Shown piece after piece: positions 12,517 through 25,147 of a stretch of 64,000 bases of DNA; position 1 is the stretch's first letter, and each line of letters starts with the position of its first letter. The notes below the pieces were generated by a model. That model was not told where the DNA came from. It did no database searches and was given only the letters and a program-made list of their open reading frames with translations. The position numbers were made by a program, and so were the translations under genes. Origin of the DNA: Fomitopsis serialis (lineage: Eukaryota > Basidiomycota > Agaricomycetes > Polyporales > Fomitopsidaceae). The DNA lies in contig NW_025954964.1 in the NCBI RefSeq assembly GCF_022376445.1, positions 806,001 to 870,000 on the forward strand, read 5' to 3'.

Positions 12517-12812
12517 GGTGACGATGTACACGAGAAGGTGGGGAGGATGGGAGGAAGGAAGGATGAGCTCGAGGAGTGGGTCGATGTTAGTCAGGCCGTC
12601 CGATGCGTGGGTCCGTCTGAGAAACATCACTTGCCTCTTCGGGACACAACACTATCGTACACGTGATGACGTGTTACACGTACGCGATCGGGACGGGCGC
12701 TCCTCACATCGTGTACCAGTCACCGCTTGTGGCTGCTCCTGAGTTCCACCATCGCCCTCGCACACCTTCCTCTTGCACCACATTCTGGTATATTCGCACC
12801 CCCGAGGCAGTC

Positions 12813-13608
12813 ATGGATGCCCCGGACAACATTCCTGGGTTCCTAGACCCGTTGTTGGACCATCTCTCTTCGGCTCTTCCACCCAGTGTATATGATGCCG
12901 TCGTCTCTTTCCTATCTTACTCGATATCCTTCTGCACCTCACTCTTCCGCCTGCTCATGGCATTGGCGTCATCTAATCCAGCGTCATGGGATGCACAGAC
13001 CATCCTCCCCCCTCATCACCGTCCTCGGGGCGTACCTCGCACTCGTGAGCTTCTACCGCACAACAGGATGGATGATCCGCACACGTTCGCGTTCATCAAT
13101 GGGGGTCTATCCTCTCCGTGCTCGCCGCTGGGCAGGCTACATGATGGGCAACGCGAACGCGGCGGGGAGAACGGCGTCGGCGGGCAGTTCCGCGGCGGGA
13201 TTGTGCCCGCGATCGGCGGTATGATTCTCGACATGTTCAACGGTCAAGGCGCAACGCTGCCGGGGGCGCGCGCACCACTCGTACGTCTACTAGGTCGCGC
13301 ACGCAGAAGCAGAAGGCTGCGCGGCCGAAGGCTTGGGAGTCTGGGATCGGCATCAGGAGTGGCAGTATAACGAGGATGCGCAGAATGGAGGCGGGGAGTC
13401 AGGCATGCAGCAAGCGATGGGCCAGATCTTTGGCGTCGTGGGCCGCACAATTCGCGAAGGCGGCTGGTGGGAGGCTGCGAAAAGTGCGGTCGATAACGTG
13501 TTGCAGGAAGGGGAAACCGACGCGGAGGACGAGACGAATGCTGGGACGGCGAGACAGAGAAAGCAGCCTCCGCGGAAGGCGAAGTCAAAGCCTAGCTCGG
13601 CGAGGTAG
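12813..13608 (+). CDS. APQ12-like nuclear envelope protein (multiple frame breaks)
   Basis: Resembles fungal APQ12, an ER/nuclear-envelope membrane protein linked to nuclear pore assembly and lipid balance. The start MDAPDNIPGFLDPLLDHL is followed by two hydrophobic segments; LITVLGAYLALVSFYRTTGW and WGSILSVLAA are readable, with GYMMGNANAA after them. The C-terminal half is charged (DRHQEWQYNEDAQ.. GMQQAMGQIFGVVGRTIREG) and ends in a basic tail. To read this protein the frame must change at least six times between about 12998 and 13320: at a C6 run, then near 13085, 13098, 13132 and 13170, and again before 13333. Most changes equal one lost base. Either this stretch is badly sequenced or the gene is decaying; the conserved residues between breaks favour the first. 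Confidence 0.6.
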
Positions 13609-14705
13609 CTTTCGGCGTACCGTGGTAAGCATCGAGTGCTCGATATGTTGAATGCTACTCATAGCTTTAACTGTAGATATTTATATTGGTGACATGTATT
13701 CAAATCTTTGTATTAGGACCTCTCGATTTCGCGGAATGCGTAGTATGGCTATAATAAGCACGTTCAATCGCTACTGTAAAAGCCTCCGCATTGCGAGCCG
13801 AATCAGTACGAACGGTAATTGGCTGGTCTCCCGTGTGCAGACCGTGAACACGACCTCTAACGAGGGATAGGACGGTCGCAAGTATACAGACCGTCACTGC
13901 CTGCATGCGTGACTCGGATAGCGCCGTCGACCGCCCGGATAGGCCACAACCAGCAGGTCTCGATAGGACGCGCATTGCAATCATTTCCGCGGCGTTGTCT
14001 GCCATATATATCGAAGCGAGACCATCGTGCCGGAAAGAGTGTTACCGTCCTCTTGATGTCTTCACGAAGTTTGCCGGGCAATGCTTGTCTCCGAACACCA
14101 TGGCCAGCCTGGTATGTGATTTAACTGTCTGAACCCGCGTATACTCTGATTTTGATGACGTGCAGTATCAACGATCCCCAGGTATACCTTTACAAAGGCT
14201 CCTACTTCGGCTGCTTAGGCCGGCTTCCCCGGGGAGCTACGCGAGCAATAGGCCCATTTAACGAATTGCGGCAGCAGTCTTCGAGATGCAGCGCACTGCG
14301 CTGCATCTCGAAGACTGCAGAAAGCCACCAACTTCTTCTCGACGGTCCAGCCAACTCTGTTTGGTGTGACCGGAATCCGTTATGCCGTGTCACAGCCGCC
14401 GGGCAGTGACAAAACATCCGATCGTGCGAACTCCGCGACCAACAGATCTGGGGTGTCAACGGCCATCCAGCCAATCAGAGGGCCTGGCTTCGCCCGCCGA
14501 AACCCCCGATCAATTGCGGGACTGGTTTTGGCAAGACGGGTTTCCGTTTAACATGCACCAAATAGCACCAAATACCGAGTGTATATGATCCCTGGCTTGA
14601 CCGGTGGTACTGCTCTCACACCTCTCTCCTGACGCTCATCCGTCTCGAGTGCCAGTCCCTCCCTGCGTCGCCGCCCTACCCCCATCCATTCTACCGTCGT
14701 CCGCA
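13609..14705. other. Intergenic, contains a perfect palindrome
   Basis: 1.1 kb without a supported gene. The notable element is the 45-bp inverted repeat at 14274-14318, listed separately. Confidence 0.5.
14274..14318. repeat. Perfect inverted repeat, 22-bp arms, 1-base spacer
   Basis: Left arm 14274-14295 and right arm 14297-14318 are exact reverse complements around a single C at 14296. The left arm begins gcagtcttcgagatgcag. It could form a hairpin or cruciform. No ORF or known element is associated with it. Confidence 0.95.
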
Positions 14706-15371
14706 ATGGCTCTCAAGAGGAAGATGGACTTCGACGACGAGACCGTCCAGGCTCCTATGGTCAGTGCTATACCGTGCTTCCATACGATGGCGCGTCATTG
14801 ACGCGTCTGTTGCCACGCATGCAGCGGACCAAGCAGCAGAAGCTCGTTCCCTTCCCCAACACCGAGCCCGACAATGATGTGGCCATGACCGACGCGTCCG
14901 TATATCACCTTGAGCCTCTGCTTATCCCCATGCCATCCTTCCACACCCGCCTCCCCTCTGACGCCAGTTACTCATCTTCGACTGCTGGTGACTCGCCTCG
15001 CATATCCCGTGAGTATCGGTTTGTCTTATGGATATGCCATCCGCAAACCTTCGTACGCTGAGCAGCTGCTTACCCATATTTCGACCTCTACCCAGCCGAC
15101 GACAACGGCTTCAATGCTTTCGACTCTCCCGTTTCCGAGACATCGAAGTCCGTGGGTCTCCTTCAGCCGAAGAACCCTTCTTTCACGCATCACGGGTACG
15201 TTAATTTCATCCCTGACTCTACTTGTAGTCTAATGGTATTCGCGCTGTAGTCAAAACTGCTCGCAAATCCCGAAGCTTCGCGTTGCCTGTTCCCCTGGAC
15301 TAAACGGCCAAAGGACTATGTGGGCGCACTGCGAACAATGCGGTGCGATTGAAATGGTCCACACCGACTGA
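14706..15371 (+). CDS. Conserved fungal hypothetical protein, 152 aa
   Basis: Exons 14706-14759, 14825-15008, 15096-15195 and 15251-15371, with consistent phases and standard GT..AG ends. The N-terminal part is polar and Ser/Pro-rich: MALKRKMDFDDETVQAPM, then RTKQQKLVPFPN. The last exon encodes the strongly conserved block CSQIPKLRVACSPGLNGQRT, then MWAHCEQCGAIEMV, with four Cys that could bind metal (spacing C..C..C-x2-C). I recognise this C-terminal block as recurrent in fungal proteins of unknown function; no activity can be assigned. The basic KRK near the N-terminus would allow nuclear entry, which is inference. Confidence 0.8.
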
Positions 15372-18300
15372 TCCACCGCGCCTAGTCTCGTTGTCTGACG
15401 TCCCCTCGAGACCCATCTCTTCCCTCCGACTCTCCTCGTCATCAGCATTACGTCATTAACTCGTTGGGCGTTCCCTCACCCTCACCTGACCGACCTCGTG
15501 AACGCCCGTCTCGACCTCAACATCGTCATCTCGTCAGCCCACTTCTAGTTGCCTTCCACCACTGCTTCGGCGTCATAGGCAACAATCTCCATTATCCCCT
15601 TATGCTGTGTTTATGTATCAGAGGTAAGCGACTGTAGTGCCGGCTGTCCGGTGCATCCCTCGACCTCAAGCTCTCTTCGCCCCCAAAACTGTCGCAAAAG
15701 GCCTTCCCCGCACTTCCCATCGACTCTCACCCTCCGCCATCCCGTATTTATCCTTTCGGTGTTCTGTTTTGTTGTCGTTCTATCGGAAGCCTCCATCGAC
15801 CGTCTTGCCGTTCAAAAGGACCGTACTTCGTACTTTACAAGCCAGTTTGCTGTTGCCGCCTCCGAATGTCTGTTGCTAGAGATATGCTCCGTGCCGGGTC
15901 CGTGTTCGCTTTGTGTGTACAATGTCATCAACCATGCAACGTTTGCTACATTTGTGTGATATTGTCTGTCGGAAATCACAATCAACGTAGACCAAGGTAG
16001 GCAGGACTGGTGGGTTCCGACTGCTGCATCGTAGTGACTTGTCTGTAGAGCTTGCGTTAGAGCGCGCCGTCGTGCAGCGCTTGCTTTCGCCAGCACGCTT
16101 GGCGTCGACGGCGTCTCCGTAGTGGTTGTCAGTGGTCACTTGCTCGCGCGACGCAAATTTGTTTGGTCCCCTTTGACCAGCCCCAAGGCGCCACCGGCCC
16201 CGGGACTGATCAGTCCCGTTAGCTGTGTAGCGTGTAGGCGATCCCAATGCTTTATTTTGACTCATTCAAGACCTCGTATTCAGGACACTCCGTCTGCTCT
16301 CACAGCACGAAGTATGGACAGAATACGGCTCAATATGCAGTATCCTGAGCACGTCGGACAAGGTTGCTGTAGTCCTGGCGGTGTAGGCCGTGGTGGCGCG
16401 GGAAGCCCGGGGGACGCCCGTGCTTGTCGCGCACGAAAATGACAACCACTACTTGTGCAAAACTCTGTAATCCATTTTGATCCACCTCGTTTTTCATCAA
16501 TCATTACCGCTCCGGGACTGAGCTACACTGGAACTTGACTGGAACAATGAAGTTGCGCATATATGGCGCTCCTATGCTAGGGAAGACATCCCCATTCATG
16601 CAACGATGGTCTGCTCATGTTCGTCCTTCGGTACGCCGCAGGCCCAGGCATGAAGCTATTAGGCAGCTTAGCTAGTGTACATGGATTGTTCGCGCTGTCT
16701 CTGAGGAAGCGACTCAGGGGGAAGCCCACTGCAGCAGTTGTCCGACTGCCAGTGGTGACTCATGCTCTTCACCCGAGTCCACTGGAAGTTCAGCATACCA
16801 AGCCTCCACAACCGAAGGAGCGGCGATGTCGAAGACGATTCCTGGAGAAGGTGCGTCCTATTTCAAGAATCTGTGCGATGTCATAGCATCCCGGAGAGGT
16901 CGCCCCCGACATTCGACATCATGGCGACGACCTGTGCGAATGCACCGACCATGGCAGGTGAGTTGACGAAGCCGATGACCGATGCTCGCATTGATTAGGG
17001 AGCCTCAAGTTGAAACATTGCATGCATCGACTCGGATATCTTGGCTGCCAGGTATCACGCTGAAGCTGCGCATGTGCACATGCACACACCGAGTCCGTTA
17101 TGCCATTAGCATACTGAAGATTAACCTTCATCGCGGGCTGTCAGCTACGCAGAGTCATGGTCCGACGATCTGCGTTGACTCCTCGCAGACTCGCGTAGTA
17201 GGGCATTTTGCTGGTAGCTACCGTCGCGTCGGTGCTCTCAGCCTTCGCTGAATATTGCCATCAGTCGATGTGCCCTAACGCATCTAATTCAAGGCTGTAC
17301 TGTGCCTAAAATCTCGTCTCGTGCACACTCCAAGACTCGTCGGGAAACATACCGGTGCCTGGCTGGAAACCGAAACGACGAGAGCCAACAGGCGGTGCTT
17401 GCGGAAATACGACCCGCGCGGATCGGCCACAACGTACATATCGGTGTCATATACCCCGCTTTCTCGATCGACTCAACCGCGATCGTGGCGGGGCATGTTT
17501 CTGATGGATCTCCTGCCGTTCGGGGTCCAATTCCTTGGCTGCAATCCCGGTAAGTAAGTCAATGGTCGTTTTCGGTGTTTCCCATGATCTGTGGTCTGGA
17601 TTCCCGCAGAACAGGAGAGCGCGGGAGGGGCCTAGAATGATCGACTCGCCGGGGAGAGGAGCTGTCGTTTTCCTGAGCGGCGGCCGCTGGGAATCCCGGG
17701 TCGTGTCTCGCCCTTTCTCCTGAAGCAGGCCGCTCACTGCTCAGTATAGGGGTATGCAAGCCGCGGAGGCGAATGCACTTTCCATGCATGCACGCGCGGG
17801 GGGTCATGCACATGTGCATGAGGGCGATGCTTTTTTTTTGGCAGCACAGGTCGCCGGGAGACGGAAGTCGATGGCAGCGATCGAGCGCCGGCTCCAAACA
17901 TTCTGAGGAGGTCTGCGCGGTTCTGCCGCCTGCGTCACGGTCGTCCCGGACGATGGGCTGGAAGACGTGGGGTCCTACGAGATTTCCCCTGGATCGAGTG
18001 CACGGCTTGCGATTCACGAATCCCCTCGACTAAGTAGGTGAAGCGGTAGGTACCAGTGGCGGCCCAGGCTTCCCCCGGTTTAGAGTTCGTGGGAGGACTG
18101 CATTTCACACGGCCGTCCGGAGATGACAGGCCAGCAGGGTTGTAGGGTTTATCATACGGCATGTGGTCCTCTTGCACCGCCGGGTTGCGGTCTTGTTCAA
18201 CGGAACCACAGTCCCGAGTCCGTGATGCTCTACTATCGCACCAGTTAGTGTCGGTGGGTCTCCACTCCTCAATTTCACGCGGACAAATTCGTTTTCGTGG

Positions 18301-20198
18301 TTTGGCTTTTGTCGATGACAGAACTAAATCCCTTAGGGTACAGAGAATCCGACTGCGGTGCCCGTTATCGGTGTACCACTGGTTCGTCGCTGCCCTGGAA
18401 CTTCCCGTCCCTGCCCACTCCAGGCCAACATGAAATCTTTCGTTGTGCGGCACTCGCTCTCACGGTTTGTCGGACATGAACCATGCATAGCATCAGACAA
18501 TATCCGCACGAGGCGGGAGAAGCAAAACCTTGGGCGCAGACGTCCGATACCAAGACTCACGTAGGCTCGCTATCTACGCTACTTATCTGCGCTAGAGTCC
18601 GCTACCCTGCAGGTCCATATCCAGATGAGTGGATCATCAGAAGGCCCTTGTCAGACTCGTCACTTACACCGGTATGAAGTTCCTGCACTCGCTGGTCATG
18701 GAAATGAACGTTTGAACACCTTGGCCGGCTTGTCAAACACACCATGTGCCGATGAGATTTGGGACCATCTCCGTAGATCTCCTTCCATGGTCCCATGGGG
18801 AACTGGGGGCGCGATCAAAACATCAAAACCTTAATCCCCCATGACTGATCGTCCCAAATTGCTCAGAGTTGCGCTTGCCGGGAAGAGCGCGAGCTCTGGG
18901 ACGTCGAGTCCGTCGACGAGCCAAGGGGAGAAGGCACGTGGAACGTCGCACAGCCAAGACGGGGCGAGCAGACCTGACGGAATGTTTACGCGAAGCACTT
19001 AGATCGGCGAGGCGCTCATCCCATACACGAGAAAAGCGGAGAAAGGTAGGTTAAATGAAGCACCCGTCGTGCTCCGTAGCGTCCGTAGCAGCGTCGGGCC
19101 GGCAGCTACATACCATACGCCCCGAATCCCGACGCGCACTCTCCCACGAGGCACGGCGCAAGCATGGCAGAGCTTTCGGTGCTCTTCGGCCTCAGACGAG
19201 GCACACAGCGCAACATTACGGCCGAGCGCGCGGTCCAAGTCGTTGTAGACTCAGGACGACACCGCTGCTCTCCTGCAGGGCGCAGCTAGGGAGTACCCGA
19301 GCCGCTGCCGCTGATCGCGATCAACATTCCAGAACAAAAACATCAAATGGTCTCGTGAAAATTGCACATCCGCGAGATGCGGAATGCGAGGTGTCGGGCA
19401 CGAAGGGCGTCGGGCAGCGTCGCAGCTCGGGGTCATGGGGCGCACAGACCCCGTCCTCCGGCTGATGACGAAATGCGAAGGACGACGGCATCGCTAGCAT
19501 CTTCTGGAGCGGAGGTAGGCGGGCGTCAAAGGGCTTGCCCCGTTGTTGTACTCACCGCTGATGGCGATCGATAAATCAGCAACATGACGCCGCATTGGGA
19601 CAACCCCTCATTCTGTCATGCTCCGCGCGCTCGGCACCGCCGGTCCACGTATCGGAACTAAGGAGCGGAGAGCGAGCGCTGGTGTCCGCGCATGTCGGGC
19701 GGTGGAATGGAGGCCACCCCCGCACGTCGGACACGGATGCAGCGCCAGCGGCTGGCTGCGAGGCTCGCAGCGAGAGGTCGAGGAGGGCAGCGATGCTGGC
19801 AGGAGTGCGGGGGCGGGGCGTAGCCGAGCCGGAAGCCAAGCCAGGAACGGGGCTGGCGGGGCGGGTGGGGTGCGGCGGGGTAGCGACAGACCAGCCGCCG
19901 CGCGTGTGGGGTCTCCACAGCGTCTAGCGGCAGGACCCTTACGCGAACCCCTGTGATTCGAACCCTCAATCAGACCACGCCCAAATCCAGCATCCCCCAT
20001 CAACGCCGCGGGGGCGCCACTCAGCTCGAAACACCCTTTGGGAAAGGTATATAAGGGCGCCCGCCCCACCATCGCACCCCGTGTTCTCCTTTCTCGCGAC
20101 GCGTTCATTCGCTTGAACGACCTTCGAGAGCCCGGTCACCTCCTGCTGTTGTTGTACTCCCTCCTGTCTTCATTTGTGTACGCCTACGACCTCTCACC
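15372..20198. other. Gene-poor 4.8-kb stretch
   Basis: No ORF here shows a family signature, plausible splicing or strand-consistent coding. Small features: a 13-bp inverted repeat at 16119-16131 and 16440-16452, an 18-bp palindrome at 17804-17821, a T9 run near 17830, and a TATATAA at about 20048-20054 that serves the sugar transporter gene. Non-coding RNA or degraded repeats cannot be excluded by eye. Confidence 0.5.
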
Positions 20199-22342
20199 AT
20201 GTCACTGTCAGAGAAACCCCCAGCAGGAAGGCCGACTCCGTCATCTCCGATACGCTTTCCAAGGAGGAGGTCAAGCACTTTGATCGCGCCGCCGTCGCGA
20301 GCAACCCCAACGCCAGGCTCGCAAACCCTCTTGAGGGCATCCCGCAGGATCAACTCCTTGCAGACGCCGCCGCGTTCGCGAGGAGCCATGATCTCGGCCA
20401 CTTGACCGAGGAGTTTAAGAAGGGTGCGCTTGTCGCCCAGGACCCCAGCGCGTTCGAGACTTTGCCGTTCCTTACCGAGGAGGACAAGCTCGTCCTTCGC
20501 CGGGAAGCGACGCACCGATGGGCACACCCAATGCAGTTGTACTACCTCGTCATTCTTTGCTCGATGGCTGCTGCTGTTCAGGGCGTGAGTAGATAGACTT
20601 CCACTGGCCTGCTCAATATTCTAACAGTTTCGCGCGTTCAGATGGACGAAGCTGTCATTAACGGCGCCAACCTATTCTTTGCCGACCAGTTCGGCATTGG
20701 CCAAACTACAGGGGACACCGGCCGTAACCAGTGGCTCCTCGGTCTGGTCAACTCGGCTCCTTACGTACGTCGTTTGATGATTTTATCTGTGGGATGTCGG
20801 TGTTGATTTTTCTCATAGTTGTGCTGCGCTTTCATCGGCTGCTGGGTGTCTGCTCCGCTGAATCAGCGGTTCGGTCGTCGCGGCACCATCTTCTTCAGCG
20901 CCTTCGTCTCGTTCGCCACCTGCATCTGGCAAGGCGTCACCAACACCTGGTGGCACCTCTTCATCGCGCGGTTCTTCCTCGGTTTCGGTATTGGCCCCAA
21001 GTCTGCAACCGTTCCCGTGTACGCCGCAGAATGCGCACCGCCAGCTATTCGTGGTGCCCTTGTCATGATGTGGCAGATGTGGACGGCCTTTGGTATCATG
21101 TTCGGCTACGTCATGGACGTCTCGTTCTACCACGTTCCTAACAAGCCGGGCATCACTGGTCTCAACTGGCGGCTGATGCTTGCTTCTGTATGTGAATTCA
21201 CGTCTATCTAGGCTTGCACGATTCTGATGTGTCCCATAGGCCGGTGTTCCCGCCCTCTTCATTATGTTGCAGGTGTACCTGTGCCCGGAGTCGCCGCGTT
21301 GGTTGCTTTCGAAGGGTCGCTACGACAAGGCTTACGACTCGCTCCTGCGCCTCCGTAACAGCCCTCTGCAGGCTGCTCGCGATCTTTACTGTGAGTAACT
21401 CCTGCTGGCCATTATTCAGCGCGAGACTGACACAATCACCAGACATTCACGTGCAACTCGAGGCTGAGGCCGAGAGCTTCGCAGGCCGCAACCGCTTCCT
21501 CGAGTTGTTCACAGTTCCGCGCAATCGTCGCGCCACCCTCGCTGCCTTCATCGTCATGTTCATGCAGCAGTTCTGCGGTGTCAACGTCATCGCGTACTAC
21601 TCGTCGAGTATCTTCAGCCAGAGTGGCTTCAATGATCTCCAGTCTTTGATTGCCTCGTGGGGCTTTGGTATGCTCAACTGGGTCTTCGCGTTCCCGGCCG
21701 TATGGACCATCGATACCTTCGGTCGCCGCAACCTGCTGTTGACGACCTTCCCGCTCATGGCCATCTTCCTGCTTATGACCGGCTTCTCGTTCTACATCCC
21801 CGAGGGCAATGCCCGCCTGGCCGTTGTGGCGTTGGGTATCTACCTCTTCACGATGGCGTACTCGCCGGGAGAGGGTCCTGTGCCGTTCACCTACTCCGCC
21901 GAGGCGTTCCCCCTTTACGTCCGTGACGTCGGCATGGGCTTCGCCACCGCCGTGCTCTGGTTCTTGTGAGTTGCTCGGGCCTCTTGACGTATTCGTGGAC
22001 ACGCGCTGATAGATGGGATCTCACAGCAACTTTGTCATCGCCATCACCTTCCCGCGTCTGCTCGGAGCGTTCACGCCGCAGGGTGCCTTTGGCTGGTACG
22101 CCGCGTGGAACGTCTTCGGCTTCTTCGTGATCCTGCTCTTCGTGCCCGAGACGAAGGCGCTGTCGCTCGAAGAGCTGGACCAGGTGTTCTCGGTCTCGAC
22201 GCGTCGGCACGCCTCGTACCAGGTCAAGGCGCTCCCGCACAACATCAAGAAGTACATCTTCCGCATGAAGGTGGAGGAGATGGCGCCGCTCTACGAGCAC
22301 GAAGGTGCGGTCGGTCCCAGACACTACGTTGGGGCTGCATAG
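20199..22342 (+). CDS. MFS sugar/polyol transporter (myo-inositol transporter-like)
   Basis: Plasma-membrane proton-coupled sugar or inositol carrier of the MFS sugar porter family. Exons: 20199-20584, 20642-20764, 20819-21187, 21240-21390, 21443-21965, 22027-22342. The long cytosolic N-terminus ([20 protein letters not shown].. [17 protein letters not shown].. FKKGALVAQ) is typical of fungal ITR-like transporters. Sugar-porter motifs are present: NQRFGRRGT after TM2, [16 protein letters not shown] before the central loop, [14 protein letters not shown] in TM7 and [17 protein letters not shown] at the end. One base appears lost in a C run near 20216, between the Kozak-like ATG at 20199 and the conserved frame; without it the product would stop early. 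The substrate (hexose or inositol) is not decidable from sequence. Confidence 0.92.
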
Positions 22343-23021
22343 GCCTGTGGTGGTTGTGTAGTATTCTTTTTTTCCAAACGGGTTCGCCGGCTGTTAGGTG
22401 ACTCGACCCCTGCAGCCTTAATAGGTTGGTATTTGTTGTGACATGCCTGGCTGCCGCTTGTGCTCGTCCGTGTGCACGTACTTATACCAGCCGTCGGCGT
22501 AATGAATCTTTATGATTTTCTGCGATGCTTCATGTACTCTGTATACTGTATTACTACCACGACGTTTGCGAATCTATCTCGTCTAAACCTCATGCTTGTG
22601 TGTGTGGGAATTCGCCTGTGTAGTGAACGACGGGACTCCGAAGCTGGGTGCCGTCTTCGAAGGCAACGAAGGCGGTGGCTGTTGGAGTGGGTGGTGGGGT
22701 ACTTTGGATCTCGATCATCCAGGTATCATAAGTATAGCATGGTCACGTGCCTGATGAAGAGCGCCCGTACCGCCTGCCAGCCTGAGAGCAAGCGGACGAG
22801 TGACTACAGCCCATGCCGCGGCATACAACCTCGACTCTGTAATCCATGCCCTGTCTGTCCTGACCATTTGGCCGAAACCCTACTTTGACGACAAACCAAG
22901 CCGCTACGACTTGCTAGGGTGTGCGTGGCTTACAGTGGTTATCTAACTCAGCAATCCGATCAGAACGTGAAGCCCCGATCGAACCGAACGCGAGGGCAGG
23001 CGAGGGCACTGAGTTCTTCTA
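22343..23021. other. Intergenic, no gene recognised
   Basis: 680 bp of 3' flank and promoter sequence between two plus-strand genes. No coding features. Confidence 0.5.
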
Positions 23022-24467
23022 ATGACCCAAACGACTTTGCTCCAGTATGAGGCGCCGTGTAAGTCCTCGACAGCCCCCGTTATGCTGCGTCTGACCTGCT
23101 GCTGGTGTAGGGCCCGTGTATGCGCTGGACTGGTGCAAGACCGCCGCCCCAGGCCAGCAACACCGGCCGCGCTCGTCCTTCCGCCTGGGCATCGGCTCGC
23201 TCAGAGACGACTACCAGAATCGCATCGCCATCGTAGGGCTGCAGGACGAGCGCGTGCTCGTGGAGGACGACTACACGGACTACCCCGACTTCGTGACCTC
23301 GTGGACGCGCTGCACGGGTACCCCGCGACGGCCCTGCAATGGCAGCCGAGTGCGGCGGCGAGCTACGCGTGGAGCCAGAAGGCCGCGACGACGGAGCTGC
23401 TCGCGACGACAGGAGATGCGTTGAAGGTGTGGGAATACTCGTCGGACGGGCCGCAGCAGGTGTCGAGTTATGTGGGGCGGCCGCCGACGTCAAGTGGGCA
23501 TCGGTTGACGCAGAAGATTGCGCTGTCGGGAGTACGTCTGGCCGTGCATTCTGGTGTTGATTTCAGAACTGATTCGTGAGGTGGACTCCGTAGCAGAGCA
23601 AAGTGCAGAACAACCAGACGGGCGCCCCGTTGACCAACTTCTCGTGGAACGAGAAAGCGCCGAGTCTAGTCGTCACGTCGTCCATCGACACGACGTGCAC
23701 CGTGTGGAACATCGACACTTCCACAGCGATCACGCAGCTCATCGCGCACGACCGCGAGGTTTACGACGTCGCCTGGCTGCCAGGATCGACAGACATCTTC
23801 GTGTCCGTCGGCGCGGATGGCAGTCTGCGTGCGTTCGACTTGCGTAGTCTCGAGCACTCGACGATTCTCTACGAAACACCGGCACCGAAGAACATGCCAC
23901 CGCCAACGGCCTCGCCGTCGTCCTCAGCGCGACCACCAACGTCTCCGTTACTCCGGATAGCGTTCAACCCCGCGGATTCGAATTACATGTCAACCTTCCA
24001 TATGGACGGCACGGACATACAGATCCTCGACATGCGGAGTCCTGGTCAGCCTGTCATGGAGATGAGAGCGCATCGCGGGCAAATCAACGCGCTAGGCTGG
24101 GGCTCGACAACCAATCCATTGCTCGCATCCGCAGGTAAATCTCTCGCGGGCTTCCTGTGGCGTCGTACATTTGCTCACTACATACAGGCGATGATTGCCA
24201 GCTGCTATTGTGGGATCTCAGTCCGTACACAAGCGTCGCGTCGACATCACCCCGGACCACGAGCTCGGGGCTCAGTTCCCCGCGTCCGGACGTCAAAAGC
24301 GGATCGTGGTGGATCCCGTCATGGCGTACACGGGCCCAAGCGAGATCAACAACCTGGCTTGGTCGCCGCAGATTGCGGGCATGACCATGCACTCTGGGCA
24401 CTCGACCGACCCTGGCGAGTGGATCGCCCTTGCGATGGGCAAAACGATCAAGGCGTTGAAGGTGTAG
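23022..24467 (+). CDS. WD40 repeat protein, DCAF7/WDR68 (AN11/TTG1) family
   Basis: Seven-bladed propeller adaptor; family members bind DYRK kinases and CUL4-DDB1 complexes. Exons: 23022-23058, 23111-23531, 23597-24134, 24188-24467. The protein opens YEAPWPVYALDWCKT, then FRLGIGSLRDDYQNRIAIVG, HGYPATALQWQPSAAASYAW and ELLATTGDALKVWEYSSD. WD blades follow: SSIDTTCTVWNIDTSTAITQ, AHDREVYDVAWLPGS, MEMRAHRGQINALGW and GDDCQLLLWDL. It ends GEWIALAMGKTIKALKV. Two one-base losses are needed, near 23301 (between DFVT and LVDALHGYP) and near 24222 (after LLLWDLS). The very conserved family length and order otherwise hold, so these look like sequence errors. Confidence 0.92.
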
Positions 24468-25147
24468 CGGCTCGGAGATAGGCAGGATGGACTTGGTTGC
24501 TTGTAGCTATACGCATTTGGTTTGTTTCTGCTGCGGTGCGAATTGCACCCTTCAAAGCAGGTACACTTGGCGGTGCCCGCCTTGGTCGCTCTTGGGACAG
24601 TTGTCGTGTACCTGATTGATACGCATACATTTGGCAAGGACTGTGCTGAAGCCCGCGTCTCGCCTGCGTTTCGCTTCTGCTTATCTTTGAGAGTGGTCGT
24701 GTGCTGCGTTAGGAGCCGCCGGACGGCGTTTCATGTCATATGAACCTGTGATGCAGCGTGCGATATGCACAGTGGACGCAATGCGTATTGCGCCCACCGC
24801 TCGAAGCAGCCGACTCGCATTTCGTGCATGTCGAGAGTCTTCAAATTGGCAGGTGGGAATTTGACTGCAGAGGCAGGAGCGTCGCCAGATCTGTTCTGGC
24901 CGCGATAAGGGAGTCGCGGACGCTGGGGTGGCGCCAATATGTCTGTGGAAATTTACTCTCTGCGCGCAAGGTTTTTTCATCCTGATGCCCGCATGGTGCC
25001 TTGTCAAACGACGGAGCCAGATGTGGCCCGGGCGCGCTCGTATATCAGCCCCAGCCCGCCCTTGATAGCCTCTTGCACCCCGCCATAGCGTCCGGCCGCC
25101 TCCCTCTGCCTCCGCAAGTCCCGCGCGTTTGCGTCGACTGAAGCACC
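24468..25147. other. Intergenic, no gene recognised
   Basis: 680 bp spacer. The long minus-strand ORF covering 24681-25505 overlaps the CNT gene and has no family features. Confidence 0.5.

Noticed and set aside
16119..16452. 13-bp inverted repeat that could be MITE termini
   Set aside because: Flanks show no target-site duplication and the 334-bp span has no further terminal symmetry; chance is a fair explanation.
19945..19980. tRNA-like motif (gattcgaaccc on the plus strand, T-loop on minus)
   Set aside because: The T-stem does not pair properly and no D-arm or anticodon arm follows at the right distance. No tRNA was found elsewhere by eye.
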